This document shows, piece by piece, positions 9,632 through 16,876 of a DNA stretch of 64,000 nt. Within the stretch, counting starts at the first letter, position 1. The number at the start of each line of letters is the position of its first letter. The position numbers and the translations under genes are program-made. Source of the DNA: Mycobacterium adipatum (GTDB lineage: Bacteria > Actinomycetota > Actinomycetes > Mycobacteriales > Mycobacteriaceae); the NCBI RefSeq assembly GCF_001644575.1, contig NZ_CP015596.1, positions 124,001 through 188,000 on the forward strand, given 5' to 3'. The notes under the pieces are model-generated. The model saw only the letters and a list, made by a program, of their open reading frames with translations. It did no database searches and was not told where the DNA came from.

Positions 9632-10798
9632 TCAGCCCAATACCAGCGGTAGCCGCGGCAGCGTGCACGTCGGGGACGGCCAGGTGATCTCCGGGACATA
9701 ACCGGGTTCCAGCCGGAAATCCGTGATGCGGGCCAGCCATTCGGTGACGACGAGCTTGAGTTCCATCCTGGCCAGGTGCGATCCCAGACACCGGTGCGGT
9801 CCCCCGCCGAAACCCCAGTGCTTGTGCAGCTTTCCGTCCAGGACGAAATCGTTGACCGAGTGCTCGTCGCTGCCGTCACGGTTGATCGCAGCGATACACA
9901 GCCGGACATCGGCCCCGGCGGGCAACGTGACGCCGGCGACGGTCACCGGCTCAGTGGTGACGCGACCGACGATCGGGGCCGCCGGTTCCAGCCGGATCAT
10001 CTCCTCGACGAAGACCGCGACCGCGTCGGGGTCGTCCCGCAGCGCCGCACGCAATTCCGGCCTTCGGGCGAGTTCCGCCATTGTCGCCCCGATGGTCGAG
10101 GTGACCGTGTCCAGCCCGGCCAGCACGAACACCATGGACAGCCCGACCGCTTCGTCATCGGTGAGCGGCTCCTCGGCATGCAGCAGATCCGACAAGATTC
10201 CGGGTCTGCGCTGATTTCGCTGCTGGGCAACTGCTTCGGTGAGGTAGGTGAACATCTCGACAGCGGGGGTGAGGTCCACACTGGACGGGTCATCGGTGAG
10301 GCTGAACGCGATGATGGCGTCCTTCCACCCGACGAGTCGGTCTCGGTCTTCCAGCGGCAGCCCGAACAGCGTGAGGAACACCTGTGACGGGTACGGCGTG
10401 GCGAGTTCGGTCATCACCTCGCAGGTGTCCTGTTCTGCGATCCCGTCGATGATGTCGACGGCCTGTGCCTGCAGGGACGGCAGCAGTGCATTCAAGGTCT
10501 GCGGGCTGAAGAATTGGTGCAGGATGCGCCGGTACCGGGTGTGCTCCGGCGGATCGAAACCCAGTGGCACCAAAGGGACCGGGCTGATCATGTCGTCGTA
10601 AGCGATACCGGAGGAGAACACCGCGGGATTGCGCAGCGCGTCGAGCACATCCTCGCGGTGGGTGAGGTAATACCAGCCGTCGCCCCACACGACGGGACCC
10701 AACTCACGTAGCGCGGCCCACCCCACTCCGCGGTCCCGCGTCATCGGCAGATCTTCGTAGCGGACGTGCGGCAGCCCGAGCTCCCCGGCAGCGGTCAT
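9632..10798 (-). CDS. Cytochrome P450
   Basis: A 388-residue bacterial class I P450. The I-helix oxygen-activation motif is AGLDT, the K-helix ExxR lies in EEMIRLEP, and the heme loop FGGGPHRCLG puts the thiolate ligand at about Cys337. ATG 10798 overlaps the stop of the short upstream frame (ATGA), and longer upstream frames show no P450 sequence. It is the last gene of the minus-strand run that contains the membrane and NorQ/NorD-like genes, so it may oxidise the same substrate or its product. No ferredoxin lies beside it; the nearest is at 24.7 kb. Confidence 0.9.
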   Translation of the reverse strand: MTAAGELGLPHVRYEDLPMTRDRGVGWAALRELGPVVWGDGWYYLTHREDVLDALRNPAVFSSGIAYDDMISPVPLVPLGFDPPEHTRYRRILHQFFSPQTLNALLPSLQAQAVDIIDGIAEQDTCEVMTELATPYPSQVFLTLFGLPLEDRDRLVGWKDAIIAFSLTDDPSSVDLTPAVEMFTYLTEAVAQQRNQRRPGILSDLLHAEEPLTDDEAVGLSMVFVLAGLDTVTSTIGATMAELARRPELRAALRDDPDAVAVFVEEMIRLEPAAPIVGRVTTEPVTVAGVTLPAGADVRLCIAAINRDGSDEHSVNDFVLDGKLHKHWGFGGGPHRCLGSHLARMELKLVVTEWLARITDFRLEPGYVPEITWPSPTCTLPRLPLVLG

Positions 10799-11007
10799 GG
10801 CCGGACCAGTCGGCGCGGGCGGACCACGCCGCGATCGAGATGAGTCACCCAACCGGGTTCGGCGTCGCAGACCGCGGGGATGGTGCCGGCCTCGTGGCAC
10901 ACCGGGGCGCCGACGAGTTCCAGGTCGGGTTGTTCGTGGTCGGCGGCGAGGGCGAGGCTGCCGACATTGCCTGTGGCCCATTGAATGACGCGCAGCGGGG
11001 GCGCCAT
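10795..11007 (-). pseudogene. Internally deleted dihydrodipicolinate-reductase-like oxidoreductase
   Basis: The frame encodes only 70 residues. It opens with PLRVIQWATGNVGSLAL, the start of the Rossmann fold of the mycobacterial DHDPR-N-like family, whose members are usually about 350 residues. After residue 40 it switches to GTIPAVCDAEPGWVTHLD, which resembles the C-terminal end of the same family (from memory, NAIPxVCxAxPG near the terminus). About 280 central residues seem to be lost without breaking the frame. It sits between the 133-residue membrane gene (one base gap) and the P450, whose start overlaps its stop. It is unlikely to be an active enzyme but may still carry the P450 by translational coupling. 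Confidence 0.6.
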
Positions 11008-11008
11008 C

Positions 11009-11410
11009 TCAGCCACCCTGTCCGGCAAGGCGGGCCTGCCGCGCCTCGTACCGGTCGACCAGTTCTCGGAAGCCGAGCCGGTCGTACTGCGGGATGGGCT
11101 GGATGCCCCAGATGTCGCGGGCGGTGTCCTTACCCTCGGCACCCTCGGGCGGCCCGAGCGGCGGGTACGGGAACTTGCACTCCAGGGTGTCGTCGGAGTA
11201 CCGAACCTTGAGCAGTTCGCTGCAGATCTGGGTCAGACTCAGGGTCGGGTAGCCGTAATAAACCGCCATGAAGGGCAGCGTGAAGGCGCCCTCCAGTACG
11301 AGTGCGACCAGGCAGACCAACACGGCGCGCTTTATCCATTTGTGCATCCGGGCGTAGTAGGGCGTGGTGCCCGGCGGCAGATCCTCGGTGATCTCTTCGG
11401 TGGTTGTCAC
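11009..11410 (-). CDS. Single-span membrane protein of unknown function
   Basis: A 133-residue protein I do not recognise. An acidic 27-residue N-terminus leads into one hydrophobic helix (about residues 27-50, [14 protein letters not shown] and following). A soluble C-terminal half follows, with two Cys and many Pro ([11 protein letters not shown]) and a charged tail. GTG 11410 has AAGGAG 7 bp upstream. It lies 13 bp downstream of the six-helix membrane gene and is probably translated from the same mRNA, so it is a candidate accessory subunit. The topology is predicted by eye only. Confidence 0.72.
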   Translation of the reverse strand: MTTTEEITEDLPPGTTPYYARMHKWIKRAVLVCLVALVLEGAFTLPFMAVYYGYPTLSLTQICSELLKVRYSDDTLECKFPYPPLGPPEGAEGKDTARDIWGIQPIPQYDRLGFRELVDRYEARQARLAGQGG

Positions 11411-11423
11411 GATGATGCTCCTT

Positions 11424-12113
11424 CTAGTCCGTGAAGATTTCGCGGTTCACCGTGTGTAGGTACGGGATCGCCAGGAACGGGGTGATGTAGAAGATGTCGT
11501 AGAGCCACCAGCCGACGACCGGGAAGATCACGCCGGCGAAGCGGACGTCGGCGAACATCGTCATGTTGAACACATAGATGCACCAGATCAGCACGCCCAT
11601 CCAGCAGGTGACGATCATCCATTGGTGGCCCCAGCGTTTCATCTGCAGGAAGCCGATGGCGGCGGCGCAGCGCATGGCGAAGACCGTGATGATCATGCCG
11701 AACACCATGGACTTCTCACCGGGTCCGGCGGCACCGCCGACCCAGAGTTCGTTGTAATGCCAGAAGTATCCGGCGTCGAACATGTGCCCCCAGCCGACCA
11801 TCAGTACCCGGTTGATCAGGGTGTGGTTGGCGACCAGGTCCAGCGCCCAGCCCAGGCTGTTGAGCATGCCGTCGATGAGCGCCAGGTAGCCGATCAGGGT
11901 GACGATCATCGGACGTACCGACAATCCGGCGCGCTGCGCCTGGCGCTGCAGCCACACCCCGCGCATGAAGATCGGGAAGCCGATCAGTCCGGGCGCCCAC
12001 ATTCCCATCAGGGCGGCGCCGACGATCATCCATTTGTCCGCGCGGCGCTGCGCAAGTCGGGATTGCCCGCCGTGGTCCTCCAGGCCGACGGAGTCCCCGA
12101 CGGCCACACTCAC
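11424..12113 (-). CDS. Six-helix membrane protein, copy A (putative membrane oxidoreductase component)
   Basis: A 229-residue integral membrane protein with about six hydrophobic spans and no family that I can name. Between spans lies [16 protein letters not shown], with His, Asp, His and Glu in a spacing that could bind metal. The same residues occur in the paralogue at 14856-15548. The last 40 residues, ending [12 protein letters not shown], are identical in both copies except for one position. GTG 12113 overlaps the stop of the 43-residue gene upstream (GTGA). The gene is embedded with a NorQ-like ATPase and NorD-like VWA protein, which usually mature metallo-oxidoreductases, so a metal-dependent membrane enzyme is inferred. 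The function is unknown. Confidence 0.78.
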   Translation of the reverse strand: MSVAVGDSVGLEDHGGQSRLAQRRADKWMIVGAALMGMWAPGLIGFPIFMRGVWLQRQAQRAGLSVRPMIVTLIGYLALIDGMLNSLGWALDLVANHTLINRVLMVGWGHMFDAGYFWHYNELWVGGAAGPGEKSMVFGMIITVFAMRCAAAIGFLQMKRWGHQWMIVTCWMGVLIWCIYVFNMTMFADVRFAGVIFPVVGWWLYDIFYITPFLAIPYLHTVNREIFTD

Positions 12114-12241
12114 AGATACCACCAACCCCGTTCGAAAGACATGTAGAGCTGGATCAGGAACATCGTGAGCAGGTAGCCGTAGATGGCAACCTGAAACACG
12201 ATGAGCGCCCGCTTACGCTTCTTCTCTTTCTGGTCGACCAT
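12110..12241 (-). CDS. 43-residue single-span membrane protein
   Basis: A short gene with a strong AGGAGGGG ribosome site 10 bp before ATG 12241. The product starts with a basic cluster (KEKKRKR, about residues 5-11), continues with one hydrophobic helix (ALIVFQVAIYGYLLTMFLI) and ends FERGWWYL. By the positive-inside rule the N-terminus should face the cytoplasm. It lies 14 bp downstream of the AAA+ ATPase gene and its stop overlaps the start of the six-helix gene (GTGA), which argues that it is really translated. It may be a small subunit of the membrane complex. No homology is recognised. Confidence 0.7.
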   Translation of the reverse strand: MVDQKEKKRKRALIVFQVAIYGYLLTMFLIQLYMSFERGWWYL

Positions 12242-12255
12242 GACGAATTCCCCTC

Positions 12256-13041
12256 CTAGAGTGTGTCGACGGCCAGTAGGCCGGCCGCCGCGATTTCACG
12301 CAGACCTTCACTGATCGCGCCGTCGGTGCTCAGCGGCGCCAGGATGCACGCTTCGGCGGCTTCCACTTCGTTGGCGCCGGCGGCGATGAAGTGGGCGGCG
12401 GTGACGAGAACCCGGGTGGAGGGCGGCTCGAAGTGAAAGGCCTCCTCGGCGGTCCGGATCGCGATGGCGCACCGCACGAGTCGTTGCGCACAGGCAGGGT
12501 CGATGCCCGTCTCTGCGACGATGGCCTGGGCCTCTCTTTCGGGTGGCAGATAGCGCATCGCCACGGTGGCGAACCGCTGTCGGAAGGACGGTTTGAGCTC
12601 CTTGAGTGAGCTGCGGTACGCGGGGTTATAGGAACAGACGAGCATGAACTCGTCGGGCGCGGTGATGACTTCGTCGGCGCGGTCCAGATAGAGGGTGCGG
12701 CGGTGATCGGTGAGAGAGTGCAGGATGGCCAGCGAGTCGTGCCGGGCTTCGACCACCTCATCGAGGTAGCAGATGGCCCCGGCCTTGACAGCTCGGGTGA
12801 GTGGCCCGTCGGTCCAGACGACATCGCCACCGGTGACCATGAACCGGCCGACGAGGTCGGAACTGGTCAGATCGTCATGGCAGCTGATGGTCACCACCGG
12901 CCTGCCCAGCAGCGAGCCCATGTGTTCGACGAAGCGGGTCTTGCCGCAACCGGTGGGTCCGGTGAGCATGACCGGGATCTTGCGCGTGTAGGCCTGCTCG
13001 AAGAGCTGGACCTCATTGCCGTTGGCGAAGTAATTCGTCAT
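12256..13041 (-). CDS. MoxR-type AAA+ ATPase, NorQ/CbbQ-like
   Basis: A 261-residue AAA+ protein with Walker A GPTGCGKT (residues 28-35), Walker B AICYLDE (about 89-95), and a CSYNP segment that fits sensor 1. Size and the LTGPTGCGKTRFVEHM start fit the NorQ/NirQ/CbbQ subgroup. These ATPases work with a VWA-domain partner to remodel or load metal into an oxidoreductase. That partner is the next gene upstream; their junction is an ATGA overlap (13038-13041), so they are probably made in fixed ratio. The client is likely the membrane protein encoded just downstream. NO reductase structural genes are absent here, so a denitrification role is not supported. Confidence 0.85.
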   Translation of the reverse strand: MTNYFANGNEVQLFEQAYTRKIPVMLTGPTGCGKTRFVEHMGSLLGRPVVTISCHDDLTSSDLVGRFMVTGGDVVWTDGPLTRAVKAGAICYLDEVVEARHDSLAILHSLTDHRRTLYLDRADEVITAPDEFMLVCSYNPAYRSSLKELKPSFRQRFATVAMRYLPPEREAQAIVAETGIDPACAQRLVRCAIAIRTAEEAFHFEPPSTRVLVTAAHFIAAGANEVEAAEACILAPLSTDGAISEGLREIAAAGLLAVDTL

Positions 13042-14570
13042 GTGGTGACCAACTCCCTGTGCACATGGGCGAGTACGCGGGGCAATTCTTCGACGCGCCG
13101 GATCCGTTGCGAGCGTCTGGGTCCGAACACTTCGGGCAGCGGGTCCACCCGGGTCGGACCGACACCGACGTAGTAGACCGAGACGCCGGCGTCGTTGGCC
13201 TCCTGCACCGCGTGCGCGGCGTCCGACCATGCGTAGCGACCTTCATAGCCTTCGTCGGAGATCATGCCGTCGCCGATGATGATGAGCAGTCTGCGCTCCG
13301 CCGGCTGGGCCAGCAGCCGGCTGGTCAGGTGCCGGATGGGCGCACCGAGGCGGGTGTAGCCGCCGGTGGTCAGCCCGAGCCCGCTGGGCGGCACGAAGCG
13401 TACCTCCGGAAAATCCTTGAGGCACCGCACTTCCACGCGGTGCCGGGTGTTTCCGGTGAACACGAAGATGCCGTGCCGTTCCCGGGCGTGGGTCATCGCC
13501 CGCGACAGCGCGTCGGCGCAGGCCAACTCCAGCCGGAAGACCCGGCCGCCATGCACGCCCAGTGACGAGCTGCCGTCCAGCAGCAGTGCGGTGCTCACAT
13601 CGCGGTTGCTGGGCAGTAGTTCCCGGAACAGCCGCGGCTCTCCTGCCTCGCCGGTGCGCAGGTCCACGTAATGACGGACGTAGGAGTCGATGTCGATATC
13701 CGAGCCATCCTCCAACCGGTTGATCATGGCGCGGTGGGTGTTCTCCTGGAACCACTTCCGCAGATCGGCAGACATTGTCGTGGCCGCACCGATCCGGCGG
13801 TCGCGGGCGATCTCGACGACGGCCACATGGTCGGGCAGGAACCGCTTCGCCCAGGCATTCCATTCCGGGTACGGGATGCCGGGGCGGTGCTCGGGTGTGA
13901 CGTCCATATCGTTGTCCTGCGGCCTGCTCGGCGGGGGCAGGTTCGGGTTGCGCACTCCACCGTCGCCGCCGACGGGCACCGAATAGGGCCGCGGCATCCG
14001 CTTCTGTGTGGTGGTCCACGGCATCCGGCCGAACTGGCGACGCAACTTGTCGGCCAGCCCGATGGGCGTGGTGTAAACCGCGGGCAGGCTGCCCAGCAGC
14101 GGATGACCGCCGAGAGTCTCCGAGGTGCGGGCCAGTTCGATGGCCCGGCTGATCATGGTGTGGGCGTCCATGTGTGGGTCCGCCGGTGCCAGTTCTGGCA
14201 GCGCACGTGCGAATTCCGCCATCAGCCCCGGCCAGCGCGCGGCGACCCAGCCCAGTGCCACGCCGGCCTCGACGAGGGTGAGCGCACGTATCTCGCGGGC
14301 GGTGAGTTCGTGGACCCGATACTCACCGATCCGGTCTTTGGAGTCCGCGCATTGCAGGGCGATGCCGCAGGTCACCGTGCGCCGGGTCCAGTCCGCGACG
14401 CGTGGCGGAAACGGCACGTGCACATCGGTGCGCGAGTAGTTCAGGCCGAAGCCTCGGTGCGCCCCGGTGACCAGCCGAGCACCCGCTCTGCGCCGGTCGC
14501 TCAGCGCGACGGCGGTCAGCGCGCAACTACGTTCCAGTGCCATCGCCGTGCTGTCGCCGAGGTCGCCCAT
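13038..14570 (-). CDS. VWA-domain activator protein, NorD/CbbO-like
   Basis: A 510-residue cytosolic-looking protein with no signal peptide. The C-terminal third is a von Willebrand A domain with a MIDAS motif DGSSS (residues 332-336) and a later GDGMISDEGYEG segment. The long N-terminal part matches the general layout of NorD/CbbO activators, which bridge an AAA+ ring and a metalloenzyme client. ATG 14570 is chosen because it lies 13 bp after the stop of the small upstream gene; longer frames run through that gene. It overlaps the AAA+ gene by four bases. The client is not known; context points to the membrane proteins on either side. Confidence 0.8.
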   Translation of the reverse strand: MGDLGDSTAMALERSCALTAVALSDRRRAGARLVTGAHRGFGLNYSRTDVHVPFPPRVADWTRRTVTCGIALQCADSKDRIGEYRVHELTAREIRALTLVEAGVALGWVAARWPGLMAEFARALPELAPADPHMDAHTMISRAIELARTSETLGGHPLLGSLPAVYTTPIGLADKLRRQFGRMPWTTTQKRMPRPYSVPVGGDGGVRNPNLPPPSRPQDNDMDVTPEHRPGIPYPEWNAWAKRFLPDHVAVVEIARDRRIGAATTMSADLRKWFQENTHRAMINRLEDGSDIDIDSYVRHYVDLRTGEAGEPRLFRELLPSNRDVSTALLLDGSSSLGVHGGRVFRLELACADALSRAMTHARERHGIFVFTGNTRHRVEVRCLKDFPEVRFVPPSGLGLTTGGYTRLGAPIRHLTSRLLAQPAERRLLIIIGDGMISDEGYEGRYAWSDAAHAVQEANDAGVSVYYVGVGPTRVDPLPEVFGPRRSQRIRRVEELPRVLAHVHRELVTT

Positions 14571-14583
14571 CAGTGCCGCGCGC

Positions 14584-14688
14584 TCAGAAGGTTCCGATAT
14601 TGGAGAACATCCAATACCAGAACCAGATGACCAGGCCGGTGCCGCCCCACGCCGCGACGTAGCGCAGCACTTCCCACAGGTAGTCCAC
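14584..14688 (-). CDS. 34-residue single-span membrane protein
   Basis: A very short gene with GTG start 14688 preceded by AAGGAG at a normal distance. The peptide begins VDYLWEVLRYVAAW and continues as one aromatic-rich helix (GLVIWFWYWMF) ending SNIGTF. It is the first gene of the transcript carrying the VWA and AAA+ genes, and its stop lies 13 bp before the VWA start. A promoter with a TGACT-NN-AGTCA site lies about 100 bp upstream. Good ribosome site, position and composition support a real microprotein. Function unknown. Confidence 0.65.
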   Translation of the reverse strand: MDYLWEVLRYVAAWGGTGLVIWFWYWMFSNIGTF

Positions 14689-14788
14689 GGTGGAATCTCC
14701 TTGTCGAGGTGGCCACAACGGCGAAAGCGCCCGCACAGGAGCCCGTTTGACGCGGACAACGGCGCACCGTTCGGCTCATGATGCTCTG

Positions 14789-14817
14789 TTTCTATCGGAG
14801 TTACTGACTTGAGTCAA
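14789..14817 (-). promoter_or_regulatory. Promoter of the NorQ/NorD-like operon with overlapping operator
   Basis: On the minus strand a TTGACT -35 element (14812-14817) is followed after exactly 17 bp by TAGAAA (14789-14794), a good housekeeping-type promoter. The -35 is overlapped by TGACTTGAGTCA (14805-14816), an inverted repeat TGACT-NN-AGTCA. The same arms recur before the copy B gene at 15555-15566. A repressor bound here would exclude polymerase. The leader to the first start codon is about 95 bp. Confidence 0.65.
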
Positions 14818-14855
14818 TAGAATGACCGCGCGTCGCCTGACGAGATCGGGCAAGG

Positions 14856-15548
14856 TCAATCGGTGAAGATCTCGCGATTGACGGTGTGTAGATAGGGAAT
14901 CGCCAGGAACGGGGTGATGTAGAAGATGTCGTAGAGCCACCAACCCACGACGGGGAAGATGGTTCCCGCGAACCGGACATCGGCGAACATCGTCATGTTG
15001 AAGACGTACAGCACCCAGATCAGCACACCCATCCAGCAGGTGACGATCATCCACTGCTGACCCCAGCGCTTCATCTGCAGGAAGCCGATCGCGGCGGCGA
15101 TCCGCATGGTGAATACCGTGAGGATCATTCCCACTTCCATGGCTTTTTCGCCCGGTCCCGCCGCACCACCGATCCAGAGTTCGTTGAAATGCCAGAAGTA
15201 TCCGGCGTCGAACATGTGACCCCAGCCGTTGAGCAACACCCGCGCCAACAGGGTGTGGCTGCCGATCAGGTCCAGCGCCCATCCGACGGTGTTGATGGCC
15301 GCGTCGATGATGACCAGGTACCCGATCAGGGTGACGATCATCGGGCGCACCGACAATCCGTTGAGGTGCGCGCGACGCAGCAGCCACACCCCGCGCAGGA
15401 ACAGCGGGAGGCCGAAAATTCCCAGTGCCGCAGTGCCGATCAGGATGCTACCGCTGATCAACCACTTGTCCGCCTGGCGTTGAGCCAGCCGCGACTGCTC
15501 GGCGTGTTCGTCGAAGGACAGGGTCGCCGAGGAGGCGGGCGTACGCAT
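14856..15548 (-). CDS. Six-helix membrane protein, copy B (paralogue of 11424-12113)
   Basis: A 230-residue protein with the same six-span pattern as copy A. It has [16 protein letters not shown] in place of A's WHYNELW, and nearly the same C-terminal third. The N-terminal 35 residues differ (MRTPASSATLSFDEHAEQ against [15 protein letters not shown]). Long exact DNA matches between the copies near the 3' ends point to recent duplication or gene conversion. Copy B is in its own transcript, with the shared TGACT-NN-AGTCA site ending only 6 bp before ATG 15548. No clear Shine-Dalgarno is present; TAGAGT 9-14 bp before the ATG could serve a nearly leaderless mRNA. The pair could form a heteromeric membrane complex. 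Function unknown. Confidence 0.76.
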   Translation of the reverse strand: MRTPASSATLSFDEHAEQSRLAQRQADKWLISGSILIGTAALGIFGLPLFLRGVWLLRRAHLNGLSVRPMIVTLIGYLVIIDAAINTVGWALDLIGSHTLLARVLLNGWGHMFDAGYFWHFNELWIGGAAGPGEKAMEVGMILTVFTMRIAAAIGFLQMKRWGQQWMIVTCWMGVLIWVLYVFNMTMFADVRFAGTIFPVVGWWLYDIFYITPFLAIPYLHTVNREIFTD

Positions 15549-15554
15549 GGTGAC

Positions 15555-15566
15555 TGACTCTAGTCA
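15555..15566. promoter_or_regulatory. TGACT-NN-AGTCA operator in front of copy B
   Basis: TGACTCTAGTCA has the same arms and spacing as the site at 14805-14816. It overlaps the putative -10 of the copy B gene and lies 51 bp from the 3' end of the TetR gene at 15617-16219, which is the likely binder. No third copy was found in front of the TetR gene itself. Confidence 0.6.
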
Positions 15567-15616
15567 TTCAAATCGCCCGCCGACAAGACCCCTGCCGCTG
15601 AGAGACCGTCGCGCGC

Positions 15617-16219
15617 TCAGCCCGCAACGACGACGCTGCGCATGGTGCGCTTGACCAGATCCTCGAGCAGGTCGCGTCGCATCGGGTCATTGGTGGTGAT
15701 CGCCAGCGCGTAGAGGCACAACAGGAAGAACACCGCACTGTTCATCGGCTGAACATCGGGATCCACTTCGCCTTTGGACCTCGCCTGCTCGATGCGCTGA
15801 GCCAACAAGAGCACCAGCGAGTGATCGCCGCCGTCCTCCGATTCCGGACGGGTCTGCGAGAAATGCAGCGCCAGAAAGTCTTTGAAGAGAAGGTCACCGA
15901 GCCGGCGCTCCAGTCCCAGAACCAGACGGACCGCTTCGGTCAGTGCCGATTCCAGATCGTGTCCTTTGTCGAGATAGCGGCCGAACTGCTTGGCCATCCG
16001 GTCTTCTTCACGCTTCTCCAGCTCGAGGAGAACGTGCTCCTTGGTGGGGAAATGAAAGAAGAAGGTGCCGTGCGCGACACCGGCCGCGGCCACGATCGCT
16101 GCGACGTCGGCCTCGGCCATCCCGGAGCGCTTGAACTCGGCCACCGCGGCACCCATCAGGCGCTCCCGCGTCTGCAGGCGCTTCGTCTCGCGCGCAGACA
16201 GGCCATTCGCCACCGCCAT
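15617..16219 (-). CDS. TetR-family regulator, likely controller of the membrane/NorQ-NorD-like cluster
   Basis: A 200-residue TetR protein. The N-terminal helix-turn-helix is visible around ETKRLQTRERLMGAAV and VAAIVAAAGVAHGTFFFHF. The C-terminal ligand domain is generic. ATG 16219 opens on MAVANGLSAR; longer upstream frames run antisense through the DJ-1 gene and are not supported. It is upstream of copy B on the same strand, with a 68-bp gap that holds the operator. That places it well to sense the substrate of the system, but the ligand is unknown. Confidence 0.83.
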   Translation of the reverse strand: MAVANGLSARETKRLQTRERLMGAAVAEFKRSGMAEADVAAIVAAAGVAHGTFFFHFPTKEHVLLELEKREEDRMAKQFGRYLDKGHDLESALTEAVRLVLGLERRLGDLLFKDFLALHFSQTRPESEDGGDHSLVLLLAQRIEQARSKGEVDPDVQPMNSAVFFLLCLYALAITTNDPMRRDLLEDLVKRTMRSVVVAG

Positions 16220-16327
16220 ACCCGCTCCGTTTCTGTCCACGCCCCGGTTCGCTTCGACCCTATCGCCTCGGCGCCGCACGGTCGGCGCGATGTTTCGCTG
16301 ACCCGCGGTCGCGGGAATCCCCCCTCG

Positions 16328-16876
16328 ATGACTGACAACACCCTCACCTCGCGGAAGATCGCCATCCTGGCCACCGACGGGGTCGAACGCGCGGAGCTCG
16401 CGGAGCCGCGCCGGGCGATCGACGAGGCCGGCGGAACCACCGAACTGCTGTCCTTGCAGACCGGCGAGATCAGCGCGCGCGAGCACGACCTGGAACCGGC
16501 CGGCAGCTTCACTGTGCAACGGCTGGTCAAAGACGCGACGGTCGACGAGTTCGACGCACTCATCGTCCCCGGCGGCACCGTCAACGCGGACAAGCTGCGC
16601 TCCGATGGCGATGCCGTCGGCTTCGTCCGCGAGTTCGTCAACTCCGGGCGCCCGGTGGCGGTCATCTGCCACGGTCCCTGGACGCTGGTCGAGGCGGGTG
16701 TGGCGAAGGGGCGGACGCTGACGTCCTACCCGAGTCTGCGCACCGACCTCCGCAACGCCGGAGCCACCGTCGTCGACGAGGAGGTCGTGGTGGACGGCAA
16801 CCTCATCACCAGCCGTAACCCCGATGATCTACCGGCGTTCAACGCCGCGATCATCACGGCGTTAGCGCGGCAGTGA
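16328..16876 (+). CDS. DJ-1/PfpI-family protein
   Basis: A 182-residue protein of the PfpI/YhbO branch of the DJ-1 superfamily. The nucleophilic elbow is VICHGPWTL with the reactive cysteine, preceded by ALIVPGGTVNAD. Family members are stress proteins reported as glyoxalase, deglycase or peptidase; the sequence does not decide which. ATG 16328 is chosen because homology begins right there (TSRKIAILATDGVE). It is divergent from the TetR gene (108 bp between starts) and its 3' end overlaps the convergent TenA gene by 23 bp. Confidence 0.85.
   Translation: MTDNTLTSRKIAILATDGVERAELAEPRRAIDEAGGTTELLSLQTGEISAREHDLEPAGSFTVQRLVKDATVDEFDALIVPGGTVNADKLRSDGDAVGFVREFVNSGRPVAVICHGPWTLVEAGVAKGRTLTSYPSLRTDLRNAGATVVDEEVVVDGNLITSRNPDDLPAFNAAIITALARQ

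Noticed and set aside
14689..14788. Possible extra coding sequence between the operon promoter and the 34-residue gene
   Set aside because: The only frame (from about 14779) runs through the known small gene in another phase and looks random; the stretch is better read as a leader.
11424..15548. Identification of the six-helix proteins as particulate methane/ammonia monooxygenase subunits
   Set aside because: Only the short WGHxF phrase recalls PmoC. The PmoA and PmoB landmarks and the soluble cupredoxin-like subunit are missing, so I leave the family open.
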